Positions 11,695 through 23,600 of a stretch of DNA of 64,000 nucleotides are shown here, one piece after another (positions within the stretch are counted from its first letter, which is position 1; the number at the start of each line of letters is the position of its first letter). The notes below the pieces were generated by a model that searched no databases, was not told the origin of the DNA, and worked only from the letters and a program-made list of their open reading frames with translations. Position numbers and translations under genes: made by a program. The stretch is from Phoenix dactylifera (taxonomy: Eukaryota > Streptophyta > Magnoliopsida > Arecales > Arecaceae): NCBI RefSeq assembly GCF_009389715.1, contig NW_024067676.1, positions 1,431,501 through 1,495,500 on the forward strand, given 5' to 3'.

Positions 11695-12660
11695 CTCGAC
11701 TAAGGTCGGGATGCCCCGAGGGTCGACCGTAGAGAACCAGACTCCCTCGACCTCGGGAAGGCGCCGTGAGGGGTGGAAAGGGTGGCTCCACCCGGGGCGC
11801 CACGAAGTGGACCCCCGGGAGCGGTCGACGATCTCCGATCCCCGAAGCGAGCGATCCCTCGACTAAGGTCGGGATGCCCCGAGGGTCGACCGTAGAGAAC
11901 CAGACTCCCTCGACCTCGGGAAGCGTCGCAGGTCGGTAGAGCGTGCCCAGACCCGCCGACTTGACGAACGATCCCTCGACTAAGGTCGGGATGCCCCGAG
12001 GGTCGACCGTAGAGAACCAGACTTCCTCGACCTCGGGAAGGCGCCGTGAGGGGTGGAAAGGGTGGCTCCACCCGGGGCGCCACGAAGTGGACCCCCGGGA
12101 GCGGTCGACGATCCCCGATCCCCGAAGCGAGCGATCCCTCGACTAAGGTCGGGATGCCCCGAGGGTCGACCGTAGAGAACCAGACTCCCTCGACCTCGGG
12201 AAGCGTCGCAGGTCGGTAGAGCGTGCCCAGACCCGCCGACTTGACGAACGATCCCTCGACTAAGGTCGGGATGCCCCGAGGGTCGACCGTAGAGAACCAG
12301 ACTCCCTCGACCTCGGGAAGAAGCCGTAAGGGGTGGAAAGGGTGGCTCCACCCGGGGCGCCACGAAGTGGACCCCCGGGAGCGGTCGACGATCCCCGATC
12401 CCCGAAGCGAGCTATTCCCCGACTAAGGTCGGGATGCCCCGAGGGTCGACCGTAGAGAACCAGACTCCCTCGACCTCGGAAAGCGTCGCAGGTCAGTAGA
12501 GCGTGCCCAGACCCGCCGACCTGACGAACGATCCCCCGACTAAGGTCGGGATGCCCCGAGGGTCGACCGTAGAGTCCCAAACTCCCTCGACCACGGGAGG
12601 CACCACAGGTCAGCAAAGCGTCCGCGGACTCGCCGACCTGACGCAAGATCCCTCGACCAA
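11695..12660. repeat. 280-bp higher-order tandem repeat
   Basis: Period 280 bp (equivalent positions 11700, 11980, 12260, 12540). Each unit carries two copies of a ~66-bp module (TCGACTAAGGTCGGGATGCC ... TCGACCTCGGGAAG) separated by two different linkers. One, ~98 bp, begins GCGCCGTGAGGGG; the other, ~50 bp, begins CGTCGCAGGTCGG. About three full units plus a diverged fourth, with looser single modules before (from about 11,290) and after. Tat-lineage 3' UTRs are known to hold such arrays and to seed satellites. Confidence 0.9.
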
Positions 12661-13758
12661 GGTTGAGGCGCCCGAGGTCCTACCATGGGGTCTGAAACTC
12701 CCTCGACCTCGCAGAGAGCTACAATTCAATAAAGCCCCGCCAAATTCTCTCAACCTCGGTGGGCGCTGTTGGGTCCGTGAGAAACCCGAGCCCCCCTTAA
12801 GTCAAAATGACTCCGGAGGTCAACGAGGAAAGGAGGCAACCTACTCCACCATGCGAAGCGTGACTCGGAGAATGCAAGAGGTACATCCAACTAGACGCCC
12901 TCCTTGTTAAATTTTATCTACATATTGCTGGGCGGAATCCCAACGTTGGAGTCTTACCTCGCCCCAAAGTCGGGCCTCTCCAATGGGTCGGCTTAAGATC
13001 GACCCCCTAACAACATTATGCAGGCTCCGTTCGTCAAGTCTCCGCAATCTGTACGAAGGCTTCATAAATTAGGGCCCAACTCGGCTCTTCTACGTAAACT
13101 CCGACATCTAGCTGAGAAAGTGGTCCCGACCACGAGTGTGTCAGCCAAACATGGATACCAAGGCAATTTTTGGAAATCCCAGCCTTGCTCACCGAGATCT
13201 CGGCAGAGTCCGAGAACGATAACTACGAAAACCTTCGACGATGACTTACTTATTAGCCCGCGCTCCCTACAAGGGGTTCGGAGTTAAGTTCGGAAATCCG
13301 ACTAAAATCTCCGAATAGCAGCAGGCATAGACCTAGTCCGATCTTACTTGAAGGGCTAAGGCCCGACCTAGAGGCCTTGGGATTTTCCTAAAGGCTAAAC
13401 GTGATGACTTCCACGATTCTTAGATCCGAGCTATGGGACTTAGAGGAATTTTCTAAAAAACCTAAGACTCGGAGCTCCTTTTGGTCGGAATGACTGGAAC
13501 CCGAGAAGGCTAAGACATAGCCCGGGAAAAGGGGACAACTTCGTTAAGCAACCCAAAAACTAAGATGTGAAGTTAGAGGTCGTCGAGGCAGTTAGCTAAG
13601 GCTCTAGCCTCGTTCGCAACAAAAAAGAAAGGCAAATACATAATGATGAAAGTGTTTTTCATTAACAGAAGGCCGAAGGCCGATTACAAAATTGGAGGTC
13701 GACCATTTAAGAGCCGACCTCGGATACAATGAAAAAGAAAGGAAAAATACGCTAAGTC

Positions 13759-15887
13759 CTAAGCGGCGGGAGCAACGTCCGGGGGGTCGTCCGGCACGTT
13801 GATGATCTCGAGGTTTTCAGCCGGCACAGGCTCGGGGTCGGGGGCAGGGGCCTCGGGTACCGCCTCCGGGACGGCGTCCGTCTCGGCCGCCGGAGCCGCC
13901 TCTATGGTGCCAACCGCCTCGGCCACCCCCGTCGAAGGCTCGGTGGGGTCTTCTTCGTATATCCCCGCCTCGGATGTCAAAATGGCGGGGAGGGCTTCCA
14001 CGTCGGACCCCAGGCCCAGGTCCTCCCTCGGACGGATCGTCGAGAGGTCGTACTGAGGGCAGTACCGGCGCATCTGAGCCCGGAAGTTCTCGAAACCTCG
14101 GAGGAACCCGTCCACTGTCTCCTCCTCCAACATGTCGCGGAACTCTTGCGACTCCTTGAAGAGCTCCACGGCATGTTCGGCTCGCTCGAGTGCCCTCCTC
14201 TCCCGGGCCTCAAGTTGCTCGATTCGGAGGCGGGAGACCCCGTCCTCATACCTGAGGGCCGCGACCTCGGCCTGGACCTCCCCTAAGCGCGCCTCCGTGC
14301 CGCGCAAGGCCGACCTGGTTAGGGCGTGGGCGGCCTTCTCCTCCCCGAGCCCCTCCGCCATAGCGAGGCGCTCAGCCTCGGTGGCCGCCCACCGAGCCTC
14401 GGCCGCGGCCAACGCCGCCTCCAGCTCGGCGACTCTTTTCTTGGCCGGCTCCAGCTGTCGGCCGAGCTGTCGGACTTCTTCCCGACACCCATGGGCGATG
14501 AACGCCAAGGTGTCGAGCTCGAGAATATGCTGAAAAGAAAGAAACGAGGGTATTGTGAGTTGAAAAGCACACAAGTACGCTAGTAACTCAGGAAAATTAA
14601 GAAGGAAGCTTACCCGGGCGGTGTTGCAGTAAGCGCTGCCAACGACCTCCTCCAGCGAAACATTCCGGAACACGGCCCGGTCCGCTGGAAGTACCGCATG
14701 CCGCAACATGGAGCGCGCGACCTCGGCATCCTGAAAGGCCGAGCTCCCCTCGGGAATAGGGGAGTCCGGCTCGACCGACTCTTCTCGGAAAGCCCGGGAA
14801 GAGCTCGGCACGACCGGGCACGAGGTCCCGGAGCCGCTCGCTTCGGGGCCTCGAGCAAGCCCGGGTTCTGGCTGCTGCGGGGCCATGGACGACTCCCCCC
14901 GCTGGGCAAGGGGGGCAGGGCAAGGAGGGGCCGACGGGCCCGCATCACTAACGACCCGCTCCCGCCTCGGGTCGGCTGCAGGGGCCCCCGCCTCGGGGCC
15001 ACTCGTGCCGACTGAACTGGAGGCGCCGTCCGACCTCGCCCTCTTCCGGGGCTGGGGCCTAGCTCCCCCGGCCTCGGCCTCTCGCCTCCTCAGGCGAGAG
15101 AAAAGTGATGTGTTGCTGGTCGGCAGGCGGGGAATATCTGAAATCAAAATTTCATTAAGTGTCAGACCAGTGACAGTAAAAGCAAAGAACGAAGAAAAAA
15201 TAAAATAGTGTAACCACCCTTACCCTCGGGGCGCGCCGAGCTCAGACCTACGCTCGCCAGGGCGTCCTCCCGCAGGAGCTCGGTCAGGTCGTTGCCCCTC
15301 CCGAGGGCTCGCACGGAGTCCAGGGTCCTCAGCTCCCTCCTCGAGGGCTCGGAGAGCTTATTGAGGGTCTTCAACCGAGGGTTCCCCCACCTCGGGTCGA
15401 ACCCCCAAGGCGCCTCGGACGCCAGGAAGAAAAACTTCCCCTTCCACTCATGAATCGAGGAAGGGGCACCCTGGAAGAGTGACATACCGCCCCGAAAGGC
15501 GAAGTATAGCCACCCTGCATCCGCCGGGTTCTTCTTTAACAGAAAACACCGGCGGAAGAGGCCTACCGAGATCGGGATCCCGTGCCCGAGGCACAGGGAC
15601 AAGAACCCGATTATGGTCCTCCACGAGTTCGGAGCCAACTGCGCCGGGACGAGCTGGTACTCGGCCAGCAGCTGGCTCACGAACTCGTGGGCGGGAAAAC
15701 GCAGGCCAGCCCAAAGTGTCTCGCGGTAGACCGCGATCCGACCTGGGGGCGGCTGCGTCACCCTGTCCTCCGGCCCCGCAGTTTCAAGACGAAACCCGGG
15801 CTGGAAGAAGAACCGGGAGCGGATCAGCTCCAACTCCTCCCCCGATAGGCTCGATCCCACTTCCTCAGGACCCAAACCCATTCCCAC
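13759..15887 (-). CDS. Tat-1 antisense gene, PF04195-like N-terminus plus coiled coil
   Basis: Spliced gene opposite to gag-pol. Exons 15887-15224, 15137-14614 and 14529-13759; introns of 86 and 84 bp begin GTAAG and end TTTCAG or TTTTCAG. Reading phase is kept across both joins, giving about 652 residues. Intron 2 is a multiple of three without a stop, so it could also be retained. Exon 1 resembles the plant 'putative gypsy type transposon' family (PF04195): ...LVPAQLAPNSWRTI..., GWLYFAFRGG, HEWKGKFFF. Exon 2 begins with a basic RLRRREAEAG... segment and Ser/Pro/Glu-rich low complexity. Exon 3 holds a long Ala/Glu/Arg-rich heptad region (for example RVAELEAALAAAEARW) and an acidic Pro/Ala tail. 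Function unknown. Antisense ORFs at this place are known in Tat-lineage elements such as Grande and RIRE2. Family assignment is from memory of the motifs. Confidence 0.78.
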
Positions 15888-16105
15888 AGAAGAACGAAAT
15901 AAAAGTTAAAAAAAAAAGCGGAAAATGGGAGCTGGGGAGGAGAAGAAAAGAGGAAACCCTAGTGAAAACAGGGTGAAAACCTACTGGACATCGCCGGAAA
16001 TCGCTCCGGGCACCGACGGCAAGGTTCGGTTGAGAAAGAAGCAAGGGAGAAAGGCAACGAAAATAAGAAGCAGCCAAATAAGACCTTTAGGGCAACCTCG
16101 AGGGG

Positions 16106-16113
16106 TTTATATA
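16106..16113 (-). promoter_or_regulatory. TATA box for the Tat-1 antisense gene
   Basis: On the minus strand the sequence reads CTATATAAACCCC, about 220 bp upstream of the antisense start codon at 15887. It would drive transcription away from the 3' LTR and back towards pol. Tat-2 has CTATTTAAC at the matching place, which supports a real promoter. Confidence 0.5.
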
Positions 16114-16768
16114 GACCCCCCTGACGGCCCAGATCGATGGGGTCGGTTCCCATCCCCCGATCGGGTTGCGCCACGTGTCGACCTCGGAAGCCGAGGCACC
16201 GTATTCACTCCGGATTAATAAATCGGGTACGAAATCGAAGCGTTGTCCCATCGGGTCTCGGGGCCTCATCATGGGTCTGCAAAATCAAATCGTCTTGAGG
16301 AACGAGCGGACGCTGCCCCGCTCCCCTCATTTAATAAGATCTGGGACACGTGGAGCCTCGATGTGGCCTCCACCTCTCCGGAATTGTGATCCAGTAACAC
16401 GAAATCGGAAGCGTCCGACCTTGGGTCACGTCGCGTGTCCGTTTTAAACCCCGTAACGGCACACTCATTAATGAGCGAGAAGCCTCGATTACGGGATTGA
16501 GGCACCGCCTCGACGAGCTCGAGGACCCCCATCATTAATCCGCCGTAAGGCGATCCTGGCGATTCAAGAGACCCCACCTCCGCTTCAAGAAGCGTAATGA
16601 TACGAGCTTCATCGTAAGCTCACTGAATAAAGCAGCCTCGAGACGCCAAAGGGCGCAGGTTTAACCATGAAAGCTCCGAGAAGCGCAAGGGGGCGGACGA
16701 GACTCGCCCCCCAACCTCAGTGACAGACTTTACTTCCCACGTCCGAGCCCACAAGTCGCTCGAACTCG

Positions 16769-16783
16769 GAAGTCGGGGGGTAG
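16769..16783 (+). other. Tat-1 polypurine tract
   Basis: GGAAGTCGGGGGGTAG lies directly before the 3' LTR and would prime plus-strand synthesis. Tat-2 has the equivalent GGAAGTGGGGGGCTAC. Confidence 0.65.
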
Positions 16784-17786
16784 TGTTGGGGGGAATAAGA
16801 TTTTTTTCCCAAATGACATAAATGCCCCTAAGAAGCCGTACAACTTCCGACCCCGGACTGCCGAAGTCGGCGTCCGACTTCGGAACGCCCGACCTCGAAA
16901 CCTCCGGCCTAAGAAAAACCCCGATGTTCGAGGTCTACTCTTGTCAGCCACCTACTACGGCCGTGCGCCTCAGAGGTCTGGCCGAGGACCATACCCTGAC
17001 GCCCCTCTGGCATTTATTGCGCATGGTCGCTGTAACTCTCCGGCTTACTCCACAATAAATGCGGATCTCCGGCTTACTCCACAATAAATGCGGATCTCCG
17101 GCTTACTCCACAATAAATGCGGACCTCCAGCTTACTCCACAATAAATGCGGATCTCCGGCTTACTCCACAATAAATGCGGATCTCCGGCTTACTCCACAA
17201 TAAATGCGGATCTCCAGCTTACTCCACCATAAATGCGCATGGCTCCTGTCATCTACGGACTCTCAGCTCTCCACGGCAAATCAGCCCAGCAGAGTCTAGT
17301 CAACTATGATAAGTCTCCGATCTCGGCCATACCTCCGACACCAATACAATAATTCGTCTGATAGCGTGCTAGTTCGGGTTATACGACGCCCTCACCGCCG
17401 ACATCAGGGCAATGATTCGCCTGACCATGCGCCGACCTGAACAACATGCCGAGCCGTACTACGGCCTCGCCCTGTTACATCGCAGGTAAACCAACCCCCG
17501 CCTATAAAAGGGAGCCTTGGCCTCTCAGGAGGGGGTTGGAAGATTGATATACTCTACAGACATTATTTATCTCCCTTTCGACACTATTCGCCCCCTCCCT
17601 GACTTGAGCGTCGGAGGGCCGGCGCCGGAAAACCCGGCCACCGGTTCGTGTGCAGGTATCCGGACGGAGGACGCCCCCAACTGACGGATCGCCGCTTCGC
17701 CGACGGACCGCCGCCCCGCCGTGAGAACTCATCGCCGCTCCCTCTCCTCGACCGAAGACTGCCCCCGGGTCCAATTTCCAGCAACA
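16784..17786 (+). repeat. Tat-1 3' LTR (1,003 bp)
   Basis: Starts TGTTGGGGGGAATAAG and ends CAGCAACA; TATAAAA at 17503-17509. It is 183 bp longer than the 5' LTR. Only the ends, a few short blocks and the U5 part (GCGTCGGAGGGCCGGCGCCGG onwards) are clearly shared with the 5' LTR. U3 contains a seven-copy 29-bp array. Confidence 0.88.
17041..17243. repeat. 29-bp tandem repeat, seven copies, in 3' LTR U3
   Basis: Units start every 29 bp (17041, 17070, 17099, 17128, 17157, 17186, 17215) and read CGGCTTACTCCACAATAAAT followed by GCGGATCTC. The first six copies contain AATAAA; the seventh has CATAAA. The array is absent from the 5' LTR. Confidence 0.92.
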
Positions 17787-17791
17787 GAACC

Positions 17792-18440
17792 TAATGAGTT
17801 CCTCTACATCAAGGCTTTTCATTTTGAAAGCATGAATTGCTTCTGAGAGCCTAATTCATATCCCATACAAAAGATGAAGGAAGAGATTTTACCACTATGC
17901 ATGGAATTATACTATCACTATTGTTTACTTTGAATTAGCAATGCACCATATCTCTATGCAAATGTTCCAAATTCCTTGTAGGTGAAGAGAGTACTGAATG
18001 AGTGCTTGCATGCATAAGGATGTAGTTGTGCCATTGTTGAATTCAATATGTTGATAGTAAATTGGTAGGGATGGAAGTAAAGAAAAGTTTCAGCATGTCG
18101 AAGAACAACTTAAGCTTTTTTAGCAAAATAAGTACCACTTACATAATGAAAATCTTTGCAAAATATGAGAGTCCAATTCCATCCCTATCCCTTTTCATAT
18201 CACTGCTATAATTATTTTATCTTAAATAAACATATCCTCTTTCAATTTGCATAATTTTTAAATTTGTTTATTTGTTATTATTGTTTTTTTAATGTTAAAT
18301 GTACAAATGGACCAATCAAGTATTTGTGCTAAAAAATTTCATCAAACTTCTCCAATTATCACATATGTATTATGATTTGGGTCCAATTATTGGACGGCTC
18401 AGATATTATCATCTCTTAAAAAAGCGCTAGAGAGCAAGAG
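17792..18440. other. Intergenic DNA between Tat-1 and RPL18
   Basis: AT-rich single-copy-looking sequence with no open frame of note. Its right end must hold the RPL18 promoter; the telomere-like motif is listed separately. Confidence 0.55.
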
Positions 18441-18446
18441 CGACTA

Positions 18447-18454
18447 AAACCCTA
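18447..18454 (+). promoter_or_regulatory. Telo-box upstream of RPL18
   Basis: AAACCCTA lies 61 bp before the RPL18 start codon. This motif is common near the transcription start of plant ribosomal protein genes, where it supports coordinated expression in dividing cells. The gene and motif placement agree; binding is inferred. Confidence 0.6.
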
Positions 18455-18514
18455 GGTTCCAATCCCTCTTACAAAACCGAAGCCCGCCGCGGGGTCGAGC
18501 AAACCTTAGCGGCC

Positions 18515-20647
18515 ATGGTAACCCTCATCTCCCTGCTTCTCCTCTTCCATCTCTCTTGCGATCGGATACCCGGCTAAATCCTAATGTCTCTTTCTTTGGC
18601 AGGGTGTTGATCTCGTCGCTGGCGGCCGGAGCAAGAAGGCCAGGCGCACCGCGCCCAAATCCGACGATGTCTACCTCAAGCTCCTCGTCAAGGTCGGGGC
18701 CAATCAGATCCCAGCCGATTTGATCATTCTTCTTGTCCTCTCTTTTTGTATTTCGTTCATATGTTGGGGTTTTTGGTCTATTTCTTGAACTGATGAATGA
18801 TCTATTGGGTCGTGTTCTTTGATCAGCTCTACCGGTTTTTGGTGCGGAGGACCGGGAGCAAGTTTAATGCCGTGATCCTGAAACGGCTTTTTATGAGCAA
18901 AATCAACAGGCCCCCGATCTCCCTCAAGAGGCTCATAAGATTCATGGAAGGAAAGGTTCGATTTTTCCACCGTTCGTTTCTGTAATCCTTCCTGGTTCTC
19001 AGAATCTTCGTTTGTAGGCTTTGGTTTCTGTTTTGTGTATCGATTTTCTTTTGTTTTGAATCAGGAGGACAAGATTGTGGTCATAGTGGGGACTGTGACA
19101 GATGATAAGAGGGTGTATGAGGTCCCATCAATGAAGGTGACGGCTCTGAGGTTCACGGAGACGGCGAGGGCGAGAATTCTGAATGCTGGTGGAGAGTGCT
19201 TGACCTTTGATCAGCTCGCTCTCCGTGCTCCCCTTGGGCAGAACACGGTATGGATTGAGCTATCTCAAAATCATCCTGAGTTGATTCCATTTCTTCTTAT
19301 TCGCCAATGTCATGGATTGGGTGTAGTCATTCTTAGTTTGATGATGCCGACAATTGCAACCGCGTTATATTTTGCCTTGTGAGGTTCTGTAAATGGTATG
19401 ATAGTTTGGAACTGTTAGCAATCACCACAGTCTGTCTGCTATATGGCTAATTTTAAACAGTGCATCATTCAGAAGATAGACTACTGCAACATATAACCAA
19501 TTTTACAATTAGACACGAGACATGAGAATGTCTACATTGTTAACTGTGGAGAATGATAGGTTTATTGGTGGTTCATGGTATCTTGATGATTTAACTAGCT
19601 TGAATTTTGGACGGCACTGTGCATATGCACAGTTGTGGATTTTTCATAAATTAAACAAGGTTCTTGTGCAACACTTAGTATATCTTTGTTTAGTAAGTCT
19701 TTGTGCTAATCACTTGTTCATTTCACTGACCTATACTATATTTAGAGGGCATGAGTTAAGGAGGATTTGGGTTTGTCAATGTTTCCCTAGGTAAGAAATA
19801 TATGGATTGGCATGTCTAATTTCATTATATGATAATTATTGTCAAGACTTGATTTGTCACAAATAGATAAAGTATATCTTTTCTTCTCCCTTATGCCCAT
19901 AAACTTCCAAAATCTCTCTCCCTCTCTCCAAGTTTATTTTAACATTTCTCCCTTGACATCCCATGTTCCTCAAACTCTATTGCAATATTTCTCCCTTTAT
20001 GCCCCACTGATGGTCTACGTAAGGGCAAGTTTGATTACCCAAGCCCCAACTTTTGCTTTGCAATATAGTTTATGTACGGGTGGAGAATGGTAAAGGGAAG
20101 ATGGGGGTGTCTTGGGAGGGTGCTAGAGAGACAAAGAGGGGGAGATGAGCTTGAACCAAACAACTGGGATTGAAGGATCTATTGTTTCTGAAGGATAGAT
20201 TTTAAGCCTTATAAACTGAGAGTTCATTTTGTCTTTCCTGATCTACAATATTTTTAATTATCAACAGCTAAAAAAATCCTTCTAATGTCTCTTACCTGTC
20301 CATCAAGTGGATATAAAATGCGTTGTACCAAAAAGTGTTTTGGGATAATTGAAAAGTTATATTAGTTTAGAATCCAAACTGTTCATCATGCTTTAAATGT
20401 TTTAGAACACTTGAAACAGATTAGACATTATGTCATGCCACTTGTATGTCACGTTTTGTGACCAATCGAAGTGCATGAAGTAGGAAAACCTGAAAATATA
20501 TGATTTTTTGGTTTCTCAGTATTTTTGGCACTGTTATTCACATCCGACAATACAGATTTTTAATTTGTTATGTTCCATCATTCATGTTACACTGATAAGA
20601 ACGAGCCTTCTATTTTATTAAAAGGATTCTAGTTCAACTTTTGTTTT

Positions 20648-20683
<36 letters not shown>

Positions 20684-23600
20684 AATACACATAGTATTAT
20701 ATTAGAGTTTTCACCAATTGTAAGTTCTAGGTCGACTCTGCATCTCTGTGTTGTTTAGCTATAAAAGATAATACCAATTCATTCTTTTCCTTTTATATAT
20801 ATGTAAATTTTGATCCAATCTTGGTTCCCAATGATGCGTATACCAACCATGCTAATGCTGAGGTCATTTGCTGAAGAACTCATTATGTTTTTTTTAGGGA
20901 ACTTTTTCACTCTTTTTTGTTTTGTTTTGATGATATAATACTGTTTATCTAGTTTGGGATCCAATGTTTGTTTTATTTAAAAACTTGAATACCACTATTA
21001 TTTGAGTCTGGGCTTTGAAAATACTGTTGATTTTCATGTGATCAAGGCTTGCAGTGCTATAGGCATAGCATTAACTTGCCTCGTGTCTTAGACAATTTAG
21101 AGTTTGACAATAGTTCGATTTGTTCTTCTCATATTTGCAACCTCAATTTTCAGGCTTGCACGTCTAGTATTTGATTATGAATTTCTTTTGTTATGATGAT
21201 TTAAGGCTGTGATGATATTGTCTTTAACCCAGCTCATTATGAGACCTTCCATTGTATGGAACATCAAGGAATAAATACCACGACATTATCTGAGCAAAAT
21301 TTTATTATTGATCTTTTGTTGTTCTGTATCGTCTTGTGCATTCAAATTTTGATTCCTTTTGATGTCTTCTAGTGCCTAGGTGTGTTAATACTCGAATTGT
21401 TGTCTTATTTCTCTCCTCTTTATTGGTGTGTATATATGTGAGGAAACCATGTACCTATGCATAGGTGCATGTTTTTAACAATCTTAATTGGTAGGTCTTG
21501 TTACTCGCCGTTCAAATTTCTCTGCAAACTGTTCTTTGTTGGTGTGCTGGTTGATGGTGTACATTGTTATATTCTAAAGGAATATTACAGTTTTTGCTTC
21601 TCATTTTTTATTTTTTTTGTGCTTGATTACATGATCATTGCTGATCTGGTATATGTTAAAGAACAATGCGGCTACAATCTGGCTGTATAATCAATCAATC
21701 AATCTAGATAGGTATGGTCGGAAATCATGCTGAGAGGTAATATTGGTGAAAATCATTAAGAATAAGTTTGGTTTTTCTTTATTTTCTTCCAATTCCAAGC
21801 ATTCAATTATTGTTAGCATTGCCACGTGTTGAAAGCTTGTTGATATTTGATGGAGTACATAAATTCTTCAATTAAACATTTTTTTTTTTGTTTATAAAAG
21901 ATTTGACAACCAAGAGTTCTGAAGATGTAGGGCTGTGTTGGCAAATTTCATCCAAAACCACTATATTTACTCATAAGTACTATAATATTTGCCAGATAGT
22001 TGCATGTATGCTTTGGTGTTTTAGATTAATTCATTTTTGAACCTAAGAAGCAAAATTTATATTCATTGTATCTAAAATATCTCCTTCGGATCAGTAGTAT
22101 GCTACTTGAACTGAAAATTTATCCATTTAATACTAAATAACCTGTAAAGATAATAATAAACATCAGATATTACCCCAGCCAATATTGCTAAAAGTTTATG
22201 GTTCACGATCTGGATCTTAAGGTCCAGATCAAAATGGCCGTAAATGATCTGAATCCCATCCTTTGATTGATCTGTGTAGGATCACAACATTTAGATCTAT
22301 ATGATGGATGATACATTCCTTTGGATACTGAGATCCAAGTTGATTATGTTGATTACATGTGAATCATAAGCACGTCCATTTTCCATAATTTATGTGACTA
22401 TGTGGTTTTGAAATTACTTATCCAACTATTCTTGAAACATTCCACCTAAAAGGATAAGTATATTGATAGATAATTTATAATATTCTTGAATAGCCAAACA
22501 AAATATTTGTTTCTTTAGACTTCTGTTTTATGTATGGCTTTTTAATTCTATATTCTTCTACTTTATAGTTTACTCATATTTCAATTTTCACAATTCTTTT
22601 GTTTTTTAAAAAAATTGGAAAGAAATTGGAAACAATCTTACGACCTATGTTCCAATCCACGAACTGATCTGATCTAGCCCCCTCTATGATTTACAACCGC
22701 TTCAGATCTTAACAATGTTGATCCCAACTGTCTTAGCTTGGGTTTGCAGTTGGTTCCATTTTTTGCTTTTCTATCAAGGTATACTTCCTTTATCAAATTC
22801 CTTTTCACAACTTACATTCATCTCATCTTCGAATTCCCTCCTCCATCTTGCCTAGCAAAACATTTTTGGATTCTTTTATTTACCAGTCACTCAAGTCCTC
22901 ATTTCATATACGCTGTGCCATTTTGTTGATTCTGACCAAATTGAATTCAACACGTAAAATATTCAATTGTATTATGTATGTCTTCACCTCTTGCAGTTCT
23001 TTAACATAATAGATCCACAACAATAAAAGTTTTTATCCTTGCTATATTTTAGCCATCAATTTTGAGAATATCTTCAAGTTATTCTTTTTATTATGCTGTA
23101 ATTGACTAGTTTTTTCTATACTCTATTTTTATCCTATTGTTTTTTGATCCTGTATTTCGTTTTTGGCTTTCCTTTGTTCTTTAGTTTGACATGCAACTCC
23201 TCATCTCATTAACATTATTTATTCAACAGGCTGCTAACTCATAGTAAACTCTTCACCTATTTCATCCAAGCTCTGTAAATCATATCAATTATCTTAAATT
23301 AAGCTTAATTTGTCAAAATTTCTAAGATGAAGCGAAGACTTTCTTCCTTAAAATAAGTTGCTGCATTGGTCTGTTATCTCATCTTCTTTTTTGACTGTCA
23401 TGTTGTTAATGATAACAAGTCGATACCTATCCATGAAAAACAATTTGGTCCACCCTCCACAATGAAATTGCTTGTCTGGAGACTTCAGAACCTTTGATGC
23501 CATTGTTTTATTGTTGGCAAATTAAGTATCTTTCACTGGTTTGTTGAATACCCTGCTTCCATATTCTGTCCTTATGCAACTCACATTTTACATTTTGTTG

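Larger units (their letters stand above)
11178..13758. other. Tat-1 3' non-coding block between pol and the antisense gene
   Basis: 2.6 kb without credible coding sequence on the plus strand. The first half is tandem repeats (58-bp units at 11,474-11,690, then 280-bp units from 11,695). The rest (12,730-13,660) is unique GC-moderate sequence with many stops. Open frames of 60-135 codons here are by-products of the repeats and show the same translated phrases every 280 bp. Confidence 0.8.
4877..17786 (+). mobile_element. Tat-1: complete Ty3/gypsy Tat-lineage LTR retrotransposon
   Basis: A 12.9-kb element bounded by TG...CA LTRs and flanked on both sides by GAACC (4872-4876 and 17787-17791). 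Order: 5' LTR, primer-binding site, gag-pol ORF with a second (archaeal-type) RNase H between the retroviral RNase H and the integrase, a tandem-repeat 3' untranslated block, an antisense spliced gene, a polypurine tract and the 3' LTR. The dual RNase H and the antisense ORF are known marks of the Tat lineage (Ogre, Grande, Retand, RIRE2 and relatives). The gag-pol frame is intact, so the element may be competent. The LTRs differ in length (820 against 1,003 bp) and mostly do not match in U3. Confidence 0.93.

Noticed and set aside
11474..12660. Regularly spaced repeats resembling a CRISPR array
   Set aside because: The spacing units repeat too (no unique spacers), and the array sits inside a plant retrotransposon.
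11588..12910. Row of 67-135 codon open frames on both strands
   Set aside because: They recur every 280 bp with the same translation and are produced by the tandem repeat.
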